Part shown: piece after piece, positions 21,182-31,840 of the stretch
Layout: the number at the start of each line of letters is the position of its first letter
Position numbering within the stretch: position 1 is the stretch's first letter
Assembly (NCBI GenBank): GCA_039704465.1
Contig: JASFAU010000015.1
Coordinates: 1 to 64,000 of the forward strand
Origin: Plasmodiophora brassicae
Lineage: Eukaryota; Endomyxa; Phytomyxea; Plasmodiophorida; Plasmodiophoridae
Direction: 5' to 3'
DNA length: 64,000 bases
The notes under the pieces: model-generated
What the model was told of the DNA's origin: nothing
Database searches by the model: none
The model's input: only the letters and a program-made list of their open reading frames with translations
Translations under genes and position numbers: made by a program

Positions 21182-23649
21182 ATGGCCACCGGGGACGACC
21201 GGCGCGCGCGCTTGCCGCTCGCCGCTCTCCTGATTGACAACTTTGATTCGTTCGCGAATAACATTGCCGACCTGATCGGGTCCATCACGGCGGTCCCCGT
21301 CCGCGTCGTGCCCAACACCATCACCTGGGACGAGTTCGCCGACGCCGCCCGCCATGCCGACTTTGTCGTCATCGGCCCGGGGCCGGGGTCGCCCGACAAA
21401 CCCGGTGACTTTGGCGTCTGCTGCGATGTCCTTCGCGACTGTCACCTGCCCGTCCTGGGCGTCTGCCTGGGTATGCAGGGCATGGCCCACCATCTCGCCG
21501 GCGCCCGTATCGTGCAATGCCAGCCGGGCGATGCCCGCCACGGGACGCCACGCCTGGTCCACCACGACGGTACGCACGACCTGTTCCAAGGCGTACCAAC
21601 CGCATTCAAGGCCGTCCGATACAATTCGCTGCTGGTGGAGGCGAATGCCCGGTGCCGCGTGCTGGCGTGGTGCCTGGACCCGTACGCGCCCATGGCCATC
21701 GACCTAGGAGGAGGAGGAGGAGACGGGCCCAGGTCTTCCCTGGTGCGGATCGGCGTCCAGTTCCATCCTGAGAGTCACCTGACACAGTACGGCCGGGACG
21801 TTGTCCACAACTTCATGCGCCACTTTGTCGTCCCGAGGCGCCCCGAGCCGATCTGCCGCCCGTCTGCACCTGACGCGTCATCACGCGCCCGTACGGCGAC
21901 GACACCTGTATCCATTCGGCATCGTTGCGTACCTGGTGTGTTTGGTGGGCCCGGTGCCGTATTCGCTGCGCTACGTCGGCGAGACGAGTGGGCCGCCTGG
22001 CTGGACTCGGACACGTCCACATCCTATCTGTGCGTCGGCGCCGGCGATCTGTCCCACACGCTGCGATACGATGTCACGAGTCGCATGGTGACGCGCTGTC
22101 GCCAGGGCGCATCGGTCCGCTTCCCTGTCCCTTCGTTCTTCGACTGCGTTGACGTAAGGCGCATTCGTCTGTTACGAACGCCGTGTGTTCATGCCGCGTG
22201 TGGATAGGATGAGCTGGCCGGGCTGGCGCTCGACGATGCTTCGCGGTCGCTGGCTGCCGGGTTGCCGTTCGATTTCTTGGGCGGGTACTGCGGCTGGTTC
22301 GGGTACGAGATGAAGGCGGAATGTGGCCATACGAACACATGCCTGCCTGCACGTACGCCCGATGCTGCCTTCCTCTTTGTTGACCGCCTCATCGTCATTG
22401 ATGACGCCCGGCACGAGACGCATCTCATCGCTTTGACGACGTCATCGTCAACGTCATCGGATGCCGACTCCTGGTTGGAAACCTGTCTATCGTACGACTG
22501 TGTCAATTTCTTCCGCCGTTGACCTATGGGCATCTAACCGGGAGAGTGCCCAGAACGTTGCGCCGCCTGTGCACCGTCGAGCGTCCCCCTGCGCCTGTCT
22601 GGTGTGGATCTTCGGAATTCACCTGCCGGGATACCCTGCCATCGTACCGCGACAAGGTGCGACATTGCCTAGAGGCGATCGCCCAGGGCGAATCCTATGA
22701 GCTGTGCCTGACGACCGCCCATGAAGCGCGTCTCTCGACGGACGACGTCGATCCCCTGGCCGTTCATTTGAATCTTCGGCAGTCGAACCCGGCCCCTCAC
22801 GCTCGTTACTTCGAGTTCGGCCCTGTCGCAGTCTGCTGCTCTTCGCCGGAACGCTTCTTGCGCGTCGACCGCCACCGACAGGTCTGCCTTGCCATTGCAC
22901 CATACGAGACGGGTGCTGTGTCGTTGACCCGCGCGCCCTCGTAGGTATCGTCCGAGCCGATGAAAGGGACGCGTAAACGTGGGGCATCGCCAGGTCGGGA
23001 CCGGACGCTGCGTCAGTCGCTGGCGTCCAGCGAGAAGGACCTGGCCGAGAACCTCATGATCACCGACCTGGTTCGACACGACCTGTCGTCGTCGTGCGTA
23101 CCCGGGTCCGTCGTCGTCGACCAGTTCTGCGACCTACGTACCTACCCGAACGTTCACCAGCTGGTCAGCGTTATTCGTGGCCGCCTGCCTGTACCATGCA
23201 CGCCTGTCCAGTGCATCCGACGAGCGTTCCCTCCAGGTACGCTCCCTCACCCGTCGTCGCTCCTGTTCGTCGGCATTGATCCCCCCGATGTACGTCTTCT
23301 AGGCTCGATGACGGGGGCGCCGAAGCGCCGCGCGATGCAGATTCTGGAAGGGCTGGAGGGCTCGCCGCGTGGCATTTACTCGGGCGTCAGCGGGTTCCTC
23401 AGCGTGAGCGGCACCGCTGACTTCAACGTCGTCATCCGCACGGTCGTCCTCGATCGTGCGACGTCGGCAGCGACCGTCGGGGCGGGCGGCGCCGTTGTCA
23501 GCCAGTCCGTCCCCGACGACGAGTTCGCCGAGATGCAACTCAAGGCACGGGCGCCGATCCGCGCGCTACGACCCGTCGCCCGGAAGCCTGCTGCTGACGA
23601 CGATCCCTGTGCTGTCCCGCTGGCGGACCCCTGTTGCCAATCGGCATGA
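21182..23649 (+). CDS. bifunctional aminodeoxychorismate synthase (PabA-PabB fusion)
   Basis: Five exons (21182-22153, 22208-22491, 22554-22881, 22945-23236, 23303-23649) with introns of 54, 62, 63 and 66 nt give about 740 aa. The first 220 residues are a class I glutamine amidotransferase: LLIDNFDSFANNI, nucleophile motif GVCLGMQG and catalytic QFHPESH. The rest is a chorismate-binding PabB domain with PSYRDKVRHCLEAIAQGESYE, EPMKGTRKRG, the ENLMITDLVRHDL motif and GSMTGAPKRRAMQIL. It converts chorismate and glutamine to 4-amino-4-deoxychorismate for folate. The linker around residues 220-260 is poorly conserved and may hide a further intron. Such fusions are typical of fungi, plants and many protists. 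Confidence 0.92.
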
Positions 23650-23742
23650 GCGCCACGTGTTGCCCAATACATTCGATGGTCGGGTTCCTTTGATGAACAT
23701 TGGTGCCGCTGTGCGTCACACGGTGCGTACAGACGAGAGCGG

Positions 23743-25003
23743 ATGAGCCGGCAAGGTCGGTATGGAGCCAAGGACGGGACCAGCGCCCGCGACGATCGCG
23801 TCGACCGGCTGAAGATGCAGATCAAGTGCAACGTGGCGAGCGTGTCGGACATGCCGGTCCTGTCCCTGCGTGCGTTAGCCTATGCCCCAGCGGACGCTCG
23901 TGTGGGCTGACGGCGGCGATGCAGCGTGGCTCGAGGTGGCCGACAGCATCATCCAGGTGGCGCAGATCGCATCCGTCGAGATGGCCGCCCCGATCCAGTT
24001 CGAGAAGAGCGTCGCTGATCAGACGGGGCGCAACAGCAAAGGTGGGTGAGCGGTCCCCCACCGTCGGACAGTACCGAGAGGGGAATGACGCTGTGCCAGG
24101 GACACTGTGGGATCAGCAGAAGGACGAGATGGCCGTGCGGATGCTGCTGGAGGAGGGCAAGCTGAACCTGACGATGCGCCTCCTGCACCAGTACATGGAG
24201 GTCTCCATGGGCCACCCGACGTTCATGGCCGCCGTCAGGAAGGCCGCCGAGGACACCGGCCAGACCGACGCCAAAGTCACCGACACGTATGGGCAACGGC
24301 CGCCCGCTCCCTGGATGGATCTGCTGGCCCTGAACGATGCGCCTGGCAGGTGCCGGAACTTTGAGATCTCGTGCGGCCTGCTGCTGACGTCGGCGTTGTC
24401 GCACGTGGAGGCTCTGCAGATCCTGGACATCCCGTACCTGGTCAAGCACTGCCAGGACGTCATACAGCACGGCCTGGACAACGACCAGTACACCAAGTTC
24501 GCGGACAACCAGGAAGGCATGCAGAAATCCGTCGTCGTTCACTTCCTGCGGCGTCTGACCGACCAGCTCGACGAGGTGGGCCCATGGGTCCGCCGCAGCG
24601 ATCCTGTCTGACGATGCGCTGGTCGGCAGCTGGACGAGGAGCGTGTCCTCGAGATCCTGGACTCCAACGACATGCTGCGCCTGGTCGCCGTGTACACGTC
24701 CAAACAGTGTACCTCGTACTTCAGCAGGGACGACATCCGCGAGGCCGTCCTCTTCTTCGTCAACGTCTTCACCTGCGAGACGTTCAAGGCCGAATCCGTA
24801 GGCGGCCACGCCCGTCGCCACCATGCCCGCACTAAGCTCGCCCACAGGATCGATACGCGAGCGCCCCTGTCATGGATGCGCTGGTCGCCCTACAGGACCC
24901 CGTCCTGGCGCCGTGCCTGCAATCGGAAACGGACCCGAACCGGAAACGAGGCCTGCGCGAGGTCCTCGATCGGGTCGGGCAGTACGCGCGCAAGAAGCGC
25001 TGA
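23743..25003 (+). CDS. conserved-looking alpha-helical protein, family not recognised
   Basis: Five exons (23743-23869, 23925-24041, 24100-24575, 24630-24797, 24848-25003) with introns of 55, 58, 54 and 50 nt keep one frame of 347 aa. The protein is mostly amphipathic helix, with segments such as DEMAVRMLLEEGKLNLTMRL and VLEILDSNDMLRLVAVYTS. It has a basic N-terminus and ends QYARKKR. The pattern suggests an armadillo-like helical repeat protein, but I do not recognise the family. The start lies about 93 bp after the aminodeoxychorismate synthase stop, on the same strand. Confidence 0.75.
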
Positions 25004-25094
25004 CGCCCGCGGGCGGGCGGGAGGGCACACCCCAGCCGTTGCCGTCACCCGCCGCAGTCGTCATGCTAAATACACTCCTCTTGCATTGCTGCCC

Positions 25095-27683
25095 ATGAGA
25101 CCCGTTCGTGGGCCGCCCCGTAACGTGGGACACGAGAGGGGGCCGCCCGGCCTGGCCTGGAAGAGGCCAGCGAGACTGCGTCTGGGGATGGCGTCGCCCG
25201 GGCGCTGGACGACCGGGTCGACCGAGGTCTTACTGTGGAGCGTCTGCAACCTGACCCTGCAGGTCCCTGTCGTCATCGCCTGGATGGTCGGCATCCCGAT
25301 TGTGTCGCGCGCGTTCGCCGGCGTCCTGGCCGGGTGCGATACGCTGTCGCCGTGGGTGTCCACGACGCTGTCCGCCTACCTTGTGGCCCTGTGTGTCGTG
25401 TGCCTCGCCGAGTTCACCGCCCACGTCGGCGTCCTCGTGAAGGCGATCGCCATGCACTACGACGCGTCCATCTTTGAGCACGTCCGCCCGACGTTCCTGT
25501 CCATGGCGGCCACGGCACTGACCGCCGTGCGCCTCGTCCTGACCGTGGCCGGCACCCTGTTCGCCGCCCTCGTCGTGCGCCACTGCGGCGACGCCATCGG
25601 CCTGCGCGTCCTGATCGCCATCGTCGTGGCCTGCGGCTGGGTCGCCATCGCAGTGAATGGCATATGCGCCATGGTCCTGTTCCAGCATCGCACCCAATCC
25701 CGTATGAGCGGTGGCGAGTGCGTCGCTCGCTTGCTGGAGGCAATGACGATCGCGCGTCGCAGGCACCATCGAGGAATGGAAGGCGCTGGCTCGATGCATG
25801 CTGTGCCACGCGTGCTGGACCGGCGACCGGCAACGAGACATGTGGGTCGACCGCGTGCCGCGCCGAGGCCTGTCCGGTCTGACTGCGGGTACGACCATGT
25901 AGCGAGGAGCAGGGCTTCGAGACGATAGCCGCGAACCTCGCCGAGCTGGCCGCCGATATCCCGTTCGCGAACTTCAGCGACATGATCCTGTCGATGGCCA
26001 TGGTGCGCGCCCTGCAGAAGCGGCAGCCGCGGCGCGTGTTCCTCCAGGGTCCAACGGCACCGCCACCGTGCCTGGACAAATCGCCTCCGTCATCGACGTC
26101 GTCGTCGCCGCCTCCAGCACGCCCCTATTCCCCGTTGCTGGGCGACGCCAGCGCACGTCCACCCGACCTCGTTCGTGCTGTGCCTGTGCGCGCGCGCGCC
26201 CCCGTGCTTCTGCTGCGCTTACGCCTGACAACAGGGTGCGGGCGATTGGGATCGCCTGCAAGGTGCGTGCCACTTCAGCAAGTACGCGCTGGGTGCTTAC
26301 GGCGCCCCGCTGTACGCCATGATGCGGCCGTGGGCGGCTTGCTGTCTCCCCAACTGCCTGCTGCAGGACCGCACGAACCTGCACGCCGTCGGCTGCTGCG
26401 CCTGCTCCATCCGGGCCTTCCTGCTGCGCACGGGCCTCGCCCGCGCCGATATCATCTATGCGAACCTGACGTCCCAGGCCGGCACAGCCGTGTTCTACGT
26501 CGCCGCTGACCACCCGCGACGCACGCTGGTGGTGTGCGTGCGCGGTACACACTCCCTGCAGGACCTGCTCAACGACCTCATCATCGACGTGCGCCCGCTG
26601 ACACCGTACGGGTTCCCGCCCGGGTCGCACATGCACGGCGGCGTCCTGAACGCCGCTATCAACATCATCACCGAGATCAAGGAGTCGCGAGCCGTCAGGG
26701 ACTTCCTTGACCTGCACCCTACATACGGTGTCGTCCTGACAGGGCACAGCCTTGGCGCCGCCATTGCCGGTGCGTCTGCGTGCGTGCCCCCGCGTCGACG
26801 AATGCGTGCTGACCCGTGCCGATAGGCACGATGACGCTTCTGTCGAGGCATTGCCAGGAGTTGAACCCATGGCCGTCACGCCCGGTGCACTGCTACTCCT
26901 TCGCGCCCCTGAAACTGTACCACGTACAAACTCGGCCGCACCGGTTGCTCCTCGTTTCTCATGATGGGCCCAGGTACGACCTGGACCTGGCGGCATCGGA
27001 CCTAACCGCGTCGCTGATCACGTCGATCGTGTTCGGCCACGACCTCATATCGCGTCTGTCGCTGCGCAGCGTGCGCCGCCTGAAATTGCAAATGCGCTTC
27101 ATCAACGAAGCCGCCCAGCGATTCGCGGGCCTGTCCCGGCACGACGTCCTGCGATCCCACTCCGAGGCCAGCGACCTGTTCCTTCGCGACATTGCCTCCA
27201 ACGCAGGTACTCGGCGTGGTGCAGGCCGCTGTACAGCAGCACCAATGATACGTGGTCGGTGCTCTGTAGAGGCGTTCGCACGAATCGAGGACGCCGTGGA
27301 GGAGGCGTCGGACGCGCACCTTTTCGTAAACTGCGCCCCGGAACTGGCCTGCGCCTGTCGGCCGTGGCACCTAATTGCATGCGCAGGTGCCTGGACGTCT
27401 GTTCCATATGGTGGAAGAGGACATCGCGCGTGGCAACCGCCGCTGGGGATGGCCATGGTGCGGCGATAGGCAGGCGCACAGGTGCCACCTCTGGGTGTAC
27501 CCGTGCGACCGGGCGGCGCTGGAGGAGATCGTCATCTCCAAATCGATGATGCTGCACCATTTCCCTCAGACGTACCATCGCGCCCTGAAACAGCTCGTTC
27601 GCCAGGGGAATGGCGCGCCGCAGCAGACATGTGACAGCATCGAGATCGACATGGGACTGACGGGTAATGAATCTCCCGTATGA
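25095..27683 (+). CDS. sn1-specific diacylglycerol lipase (DAGL-like)
   Basis: The N-terminus has four hydrophobic segments (about residues 45-210), then a class 3 lipase domain with the nucleophile elbow GHSLGAAIAG. Downstream are SFAPLKLY, TSIVFGHDLISRLSL, FVPGRLFHM and an ISKSMMLHHFPQTYHRAL tail, the order in animal DAGLs, which release 2-arachidonoylglycerol-type lipids from diacylglycerol. Firm exons: 25095-25710, 26235-26769, 26826-26916, 26974-27206, 27270-27325, 27387-27683. Between 25763 and about 26035 there are one or two further exons (25763-25845 and 25907-about 26035) whose borders are uncertain. Total about 680 aa. It is tail-to-tail with the next gene, 13 bp apart. Confidence 0.88.
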
Positions 27684-27696
27684 TGACGGGCATTGT

Positions 27697-28455
27697 TCAT
27701 TCGTCGATGGGTTCCTGAAACTGGGACGTCACCCGGGGCAGCTTGTCGGCTGCCGATTCCTTGCGCTTGTGACGGGTTGGCGACGACAGTCTCGAACTCG
27801 ACGGCGACTGCGATGCCTCCGTGTCGCTGTGGACCTCGTCAAGTTGTTCGACAACGTTCTTGCGCGTCGGTGATAACGCCGCCTTTAACGTGGATGACAT
27901 TTGCCGCGCCAGGCGCCCTGCCAGCTCGTGCCGCTTGCGACTCATACGGTGTGCCTCGATCTGCCCCTGGCGAACGCGCTCGCTGTGCAGGACGGCACTT
28001 AGGGCTTGCTCTTTATCCAGCGTGAGCTTATCCATCCGCGCGCGATATGCCCGACTGGCCTGTCGCGCGCCGCCATACAATACGACCAGGGATACGATGA
28101 ACGATGTCGTTGCTATCATCCGAAGAGCGGCCCAGTGCAGGAGGTCCGAGTCCACCGTGGCTAGTGGGTTGCCGGCTAGTACCGCCTGGTACTCTAGCGC
28201 TGGCCTGTCCATTGACCTGGACGCGATAGCGAATGCCAGTGCTCCCGCCTGGAGCGTTATCACAGTGGGCATCCATATCGGTGTAGCCGGGCCCGACCCT
28301 GGCCGGCGGTGAAATGCGGGCGCAACGATCGCCGTCAGCGCCAGCGAGGCCGCCTGCGCAGCCACGGAAGTTGACACGCCAACCGCAATACACAGGACGA
28401 GGGCGCCCACCGCGCCGACGCCGATCACTCCCAGTAACGCCGGCGGCGACGTCAT
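27697..28455 (-). CDS. hypothetical multi-pass membrane protein
   Basis: A 252-aa frame. Residues 1-125 contain three or four hydrophobic segments (ALLGVIGVGAVGALVLCIAV, ASLALTAIVAPAF, TVITLQAGALAFAIA, MIATTSFIVSLVVLYGG). A basic and then Ser-rich cytoplasmic tail (RMDKLTLDKEQALSAV, SPSSSRLSSPTRHKRK) follows. No family recognised. A TATATAAG box lies about 45 bp before the start. Confidence 0.7.
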   Translation of the reverse strand: MTSPPALLGVIGVGAVGALVLCIAVGVSTSVAAQAASLALTAIVAPAFHRRPGSGPATPIWMPTVITLQAGALAFAIASRSMDRPALEYQAVLAGNPLATVDSDLLHWAALRMIATTSFIVSLVVLYGGARQASRAYRARMDKLTLDKEQALSAVLHSERVRQGQIEAHRMSRKRHELAGRLARQMSSTLKAALSPTRKNVVEQLDEVHSDTEASQSPSSSRLSSPTRHKRKESAADKLPRVTSQFQEPIDE

Positions 28456-28496
28456 CGCACCACACCGATAACGCAGTACTGCAGTACACCGACGAT

Positions 28497-28504
28497 CTTA
28501 TATA
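28497..28504 (-). promoter_or_regulatory. TATA-box candidate for the leftward membrane protein gene
   Basis: The minus strand reads TATATAAG here, 42-49 bp upstream of the ATG at 28455, a plausible distance if the 5' UTR is very short. It is the cleanest TATA match I noticed in the window. Confidence 0.45.
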
Positions 28505-28795
28505 GGAGGCACACGGCCCCGCTTCATTGACCTGCGTGGCAGGCGCTCGTCAAACTTATTGGTCCTGTGGGAAAGTGCGAACTGCAGCGCGCTGGGTGCG
28601 CATCCGCACGTGAAGCGGCCGCCGTGGTGCCCGCGTACACCTCCTCAACCGATGTGTATTGTTGTATGCCTTCCACGTTGGAAGCCAGGCAGGGTACGCT
28701 GGAAAAAAGCGCACGCGGAAAGTCGCGTTCGGATTCGGGTGGGCGTCATCGTCATTTTTTGTCGCCGTTGACGGATCGTCGCGCGTCGTTCACCA
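28505..28795. other. divergent intergenic region
   Basis: Shared upstream region of the leftward membrane protein gene and the rightward PSMA7 gene. No coding signal. A T-rich patch near 28750-28761 precedes the PSMA7 start. Confidence 0.5.
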
Positions 28796-29800
28796 ATGTC
28801 ATGTCAGTCGAGGCGGGCAGGCGCCATGACCGCCGCGTCAGGGGCTGACCATGCGATCTGTGTGCAGATGATCGCGCGCTCACGACGTTCAGCCCGGACG
28901 GGCACCTGTTCCAGGTCGAGTACGCCCTGGAGGCCGTCAACAAGGGCGCCACCGCTGTCCGTCGTATCGCGTTGCGCTCCAACCGCTGACGACGTGCTCG
29001 TCTCACACCCACCACGCATTGTAGGTCGGCATTCGCGGCAATGACGCGATCGTCCTAGCTGTCGAGAAGAAATCCATGGCCAAACTCCAGGTTCGGTATT
29101 GCGACCTGTGGCGTGTATCGCCGCATCTGACCCGTTGGCGTCTGTAGGATTCGCGAACAATCAAAAAGATCGTTCGCCTGGACGATCACGTCATGCTGGC
29201 GTTCGCCGGGCTGACCGCGGACGCGCGCGTCCTGGTCAACAAGGCGCGCCGCGAATGCCAGTCGTACCGGATGTCCGTCGAGGACGCCTGCTCCGTCGAG
29301 TACATCGCCCGGCACATCGCCTACGTCCAGCAGAAGTACACGCAGGTAACCCAGCGGCGGGGCTCAGCCTGTCGATCGTGTCGCGTCGCGCTGATCGGTA
29401 TGTGCAGCGTGGCGGTTGCCGCCCGTTCGGCATATCGACGCTGATCGTCGGGTTCGACAATGACGGGACGGCGCGCCTGTACCAGACGGACCCGTCGGGG
29501 ACGTACTCGGCGTGGCGCGCCAACGCCACCGGGCGCAACTCGAAAACGGTCCGCGAATACCTCGAGACGCACTACGCCGATGGCCAGACGGACGACGCCG
29601 CCATCAAGCTGGCCGTCCGCGCCCTGCTCGAGGTCGTCGAGTCCGGCAGCAAGAACATCGAGATCGCGGTCCTGCGCCGTGGCAAACATCTCGAGTACCT
29701 GTCCGAAGCGGACATCGACGCCCTGGTCACCACCATCGAGCAGGAGAAGGCCGCCGAGGAGGCCGAGAAGAAGGCCAAGAAGGCCCACGACAAACAGTAA
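28796..29800 (+). CDS. PSMA7: 20S proteasome subunit alpha type-7 (alpha4)
   Basis: Five exons: 28796-28802, 28868-28956, 29025-29090, 29148-29345 and 29408-29800, with introns of 65, 68, 57 and 62 nt, give 250 aa (the family is about 248). The first exon is only 7 nt, encoding Met, Ser and the first base of Tyr; splicing it gives the canonical start [20 protein letters not shown]. Later hallmarks are [35 protein letters not shown] and [19 protein letters not shown], and a Lys/Glu-rich C-terminus. It forms part of the outer ring that gates the 20S core. Confidence 0.95.
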
Positions 29801-29878
29801 TCGTTCCTGCACAGTGCAGGCGCTCCCGCACATACATACGATTGTCTTTACTTTACGATCAACGGGACGCTGCTGATG

Positions 29879-30625
29879 CTATCGCGCACCGATGATGAGG
29901 ACGGTCAGGAAGGCGGCAATTGCCAATGCGAGGCACGCCGCAGCGACCTGTCGATGCCGCCGTGCACGTTGCCGGACCTGGTCGTCGGTGAACGGCTTGT
30001 CCACCGTGTAACCTTCGGTGAGGTCGATCCAGAACCAGTGTCGCAGGGCGGCGTTGACCAGGTGGTTCACGAGATGGACCAGCAGGAAGCAGATGATCTG
30101 CGCGACGATCAGGTCCCGGTAGGCCAGGACCTGTCGCTCGAGTGCGCCCTGCAGATCGAGGACGGGGCGACCCGTGCGGCACGCGTCCGCGATCTCGGCG
30201 TCGTGGTCGGGTGCGCCACTCGTGACGTTGTGCACGGGCAGCCCGTGTGCCTGCGCCGGGTCCAGCAACGGGTGATACTCGATGTGGAACGGCGGCGCGT
30301 GCCGCCCTTGCGCGCTGTCCCGCACCATGGCGGCGATCTGGTCCAGGTCGGCGTTCAGGGCCGACCGCATCCGGTTCAACCTGGCGATCAAAGCGGGACG
30401 GGGCCGCGGTCGGTACGGCGACGACGTGAACGCTGCCGTCGTGCGCAGGTAATTCTGGCACTGGTCGGCGACCTCCTGCCGCACCATCCCGACGACGTCC
30501 ACGCGGCCCACGTCCACTGCGACCCGACCGGTCAGCACGATCAGGAACACGGCCACGATCACGACGTGCGCATGGCGCAGGGCGATCGCGCATGACCGGC
30601 GCGCCCTGAACGACCACGACGCCAT
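29879..30625 (-). CDS. hypothetical membrane protein, three predicted TM segments
   Basis: A 248-aa frame from ATG 30625. Hydrophobic segments lie near the N-terminus (VVIVAVFLIVLTGRVAV), at about residues 180-200 (LIVAQIICFLLVHLVNHLV) and at the extreme C-terminus (LALAIAAFLTVLIIGAR), with a long hydrophilic loop between the first two. No family recognised. The next gene upstream, also leftward, ends only 52 bp before this start and also encodes a membrane protein; a splice joining them (acceptor CTCAG at about 30655) is possible but not supported by any conserved sequence. Confidence 0.6.
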   Translation of the reverse strand: MASWSFRARRSCAIALRHAHVVIVAVFLIVLTGRVAVDVGRVDVVGMVRQEVADQCQNYLRTTAAFTSSPYRPRPRPALIARLNRMRSALNADLDQIAAMVRDSAQGRHAPPFHIEYHPLLDPAQAHGLPVHNVTSGAPDHDAEIADACRTGRPVLDLQGALERQVLAYRDLIVAQIICFLLVHLVNHLVNAALRHWFWIDLTEGYTVDKPFTDDQVRQRARRHRQVAAACLALAIAAFLTVLIIGAR

Positions 30626-30677
30626 GTTCCGCTTCCGCACAGCGACCACCCTGAGACACGCAACAAATCAAACAGGC

Positions 30678-31763
30678 CTAAGTACTCAGCGCGCGAACAG
30701 GCCCCTGCTGCGGCCTGCAGTCGCGCGGATCGCCATGGCACCGGCGACTGCTGGACCGCAGCGCAGCGCACGGCGCGAATCCAGCCAGTGAAACGTACCG
30801 TGCTGCGTGACGGGCGTAGGTGACGACCCGGAACAGGATGTCGGAATAGGAGATCCAGGAGAAGACCAGGGCGACCCAGCCGACGACGACCTGGACGACG
30901 ACGGACGCGTGGGGTCGGCCGCGGTAGGAGCGTTGCGAGAACGATAGGATCCGCTGGACAGCCTGGGCGCCCCGGTCGCGTACGCGCTGGACGTGCTCGC
31001 CGACCCTCCGCGTACCGTTGCCCGCCGTACGAGGTCGTCCGCCTGCCGTCACCGACGCGCCTGGCCGTCGATGCCCTGCAACGAATGCCGCGCCAAGCCG
31101 TCGGGCGCTGAGTCTCGTACCGACCGTCTTCCAGACGGCCGACACCGTCGGTGCCATGTCGACATGGCGTCGCTGCGCCGTCGACAGGACCGGGCGGTCG
31201 GCGGGGTTGGCCCAGTACATCTGCCAGAGGTTCCTGGCTCTCGGCAGCATCCGGGTGGCACGTCGCCGTACGTCCTGGTTGACGGCCAACCGCGCCTGGC
31301 GATCCGCTAGGACAATGTCCTCGTCGGAGACGACCGTGTCGGCCTCGGCCAGGCGTTCCGCCTGCGTGACGTCGTGCTGGGCGATTCGGTGCGCCACCTG
31401 CTCCAGGTACCGCCTGTAGTCGGCCAACAACGCGGGCGTGGTCGCCGCAGGCGCTGCCGGGCGGAACAGGCCGGCGCCTTGCAGGAACCGGACCGTGGTC
31501 CCAATGTGCACGACGAGCAGGATCGCCAGGCACGCGCACCGAACCGTTAAACGGCGCCCGCATCGCGGCTCGATCGCCGCCGCCGCCGCCTTCTCGACGC
31601 GTTCCGAGGCCTGCCTGGCGATCTCCCCGGCCTCCTCGAGGACGTCGTCGAGGTCGTCGACGTCGCCGGCCGACGGCGACCAGTCCAGCTCGATCTGGTC
31701 GAACTGCTCATCGTCGAACAGGTCGTCGTTGTCGGACAGGACGTCGGCAGCGGATCGTGGCAT
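30678..31763 (-). CDS. hypothetical membrane protein with acidic N-terminus
   Basis: A 361-aa frame from ATG 31763 (MPRSAADVLSDNDDLFDDEQ). An acidic, probably disordered head precedes one TM segment (CACLAILLVVHIGTTVRFL). A charged helical region follows, then a second hydrophobic stretch (VVVQVVVGWVALVFSWISYS). The last 40 residues are low-complexity, so an intron near 30790 is possible. No family recognised. It sits between two other leftward genes with short spacers. Confidence 0.55.
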   Translation of the reverse strand: MPRSAADVLSDNDDLFDDEQFDQIELDWSPSAGDVDDLDDVLEEAGEIARQASERVEKAAAAAIEPRCGRRLTVRCACLAILLVVHIGTTVRFLQGAGLFRPAAPAATTPALLADYRRYLEQVAHRIAQHDVTQAERLAEADTVVSDEDIVLADRQARLAVNQDVRRRATRMLPRARNLWQMYWANPADRPVLSTAQRRHVDMAPTVSAVWKTVGTRLSARRLGAAFVAGHRRPGASVTAGGRPRTAGNGTRRVGEHVQRVRDRGAQAVQRILSFSQRSYRGRPHASVVVQVVVGWVALVFSWISYSDILFRVVTYARHAARYVSLAGFAPCAALRSSSRRCHGDPRDCRPQQGPVRALST

Positions 31764-31840
31764 CTGTCGATCGACGCGTCTGGCCCCGGAACGCGTCAAA
31801 CCCATCACCGGCATGCATTGCCGCCCGATTCGTCTGGCGG

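Noticed and set aside
29859..30671. Alternative minus-strand frame over the membrane protein gene
   Set aside because: Arg/Pro-rich translation; the overlapping frame encodes coherent TM segments.
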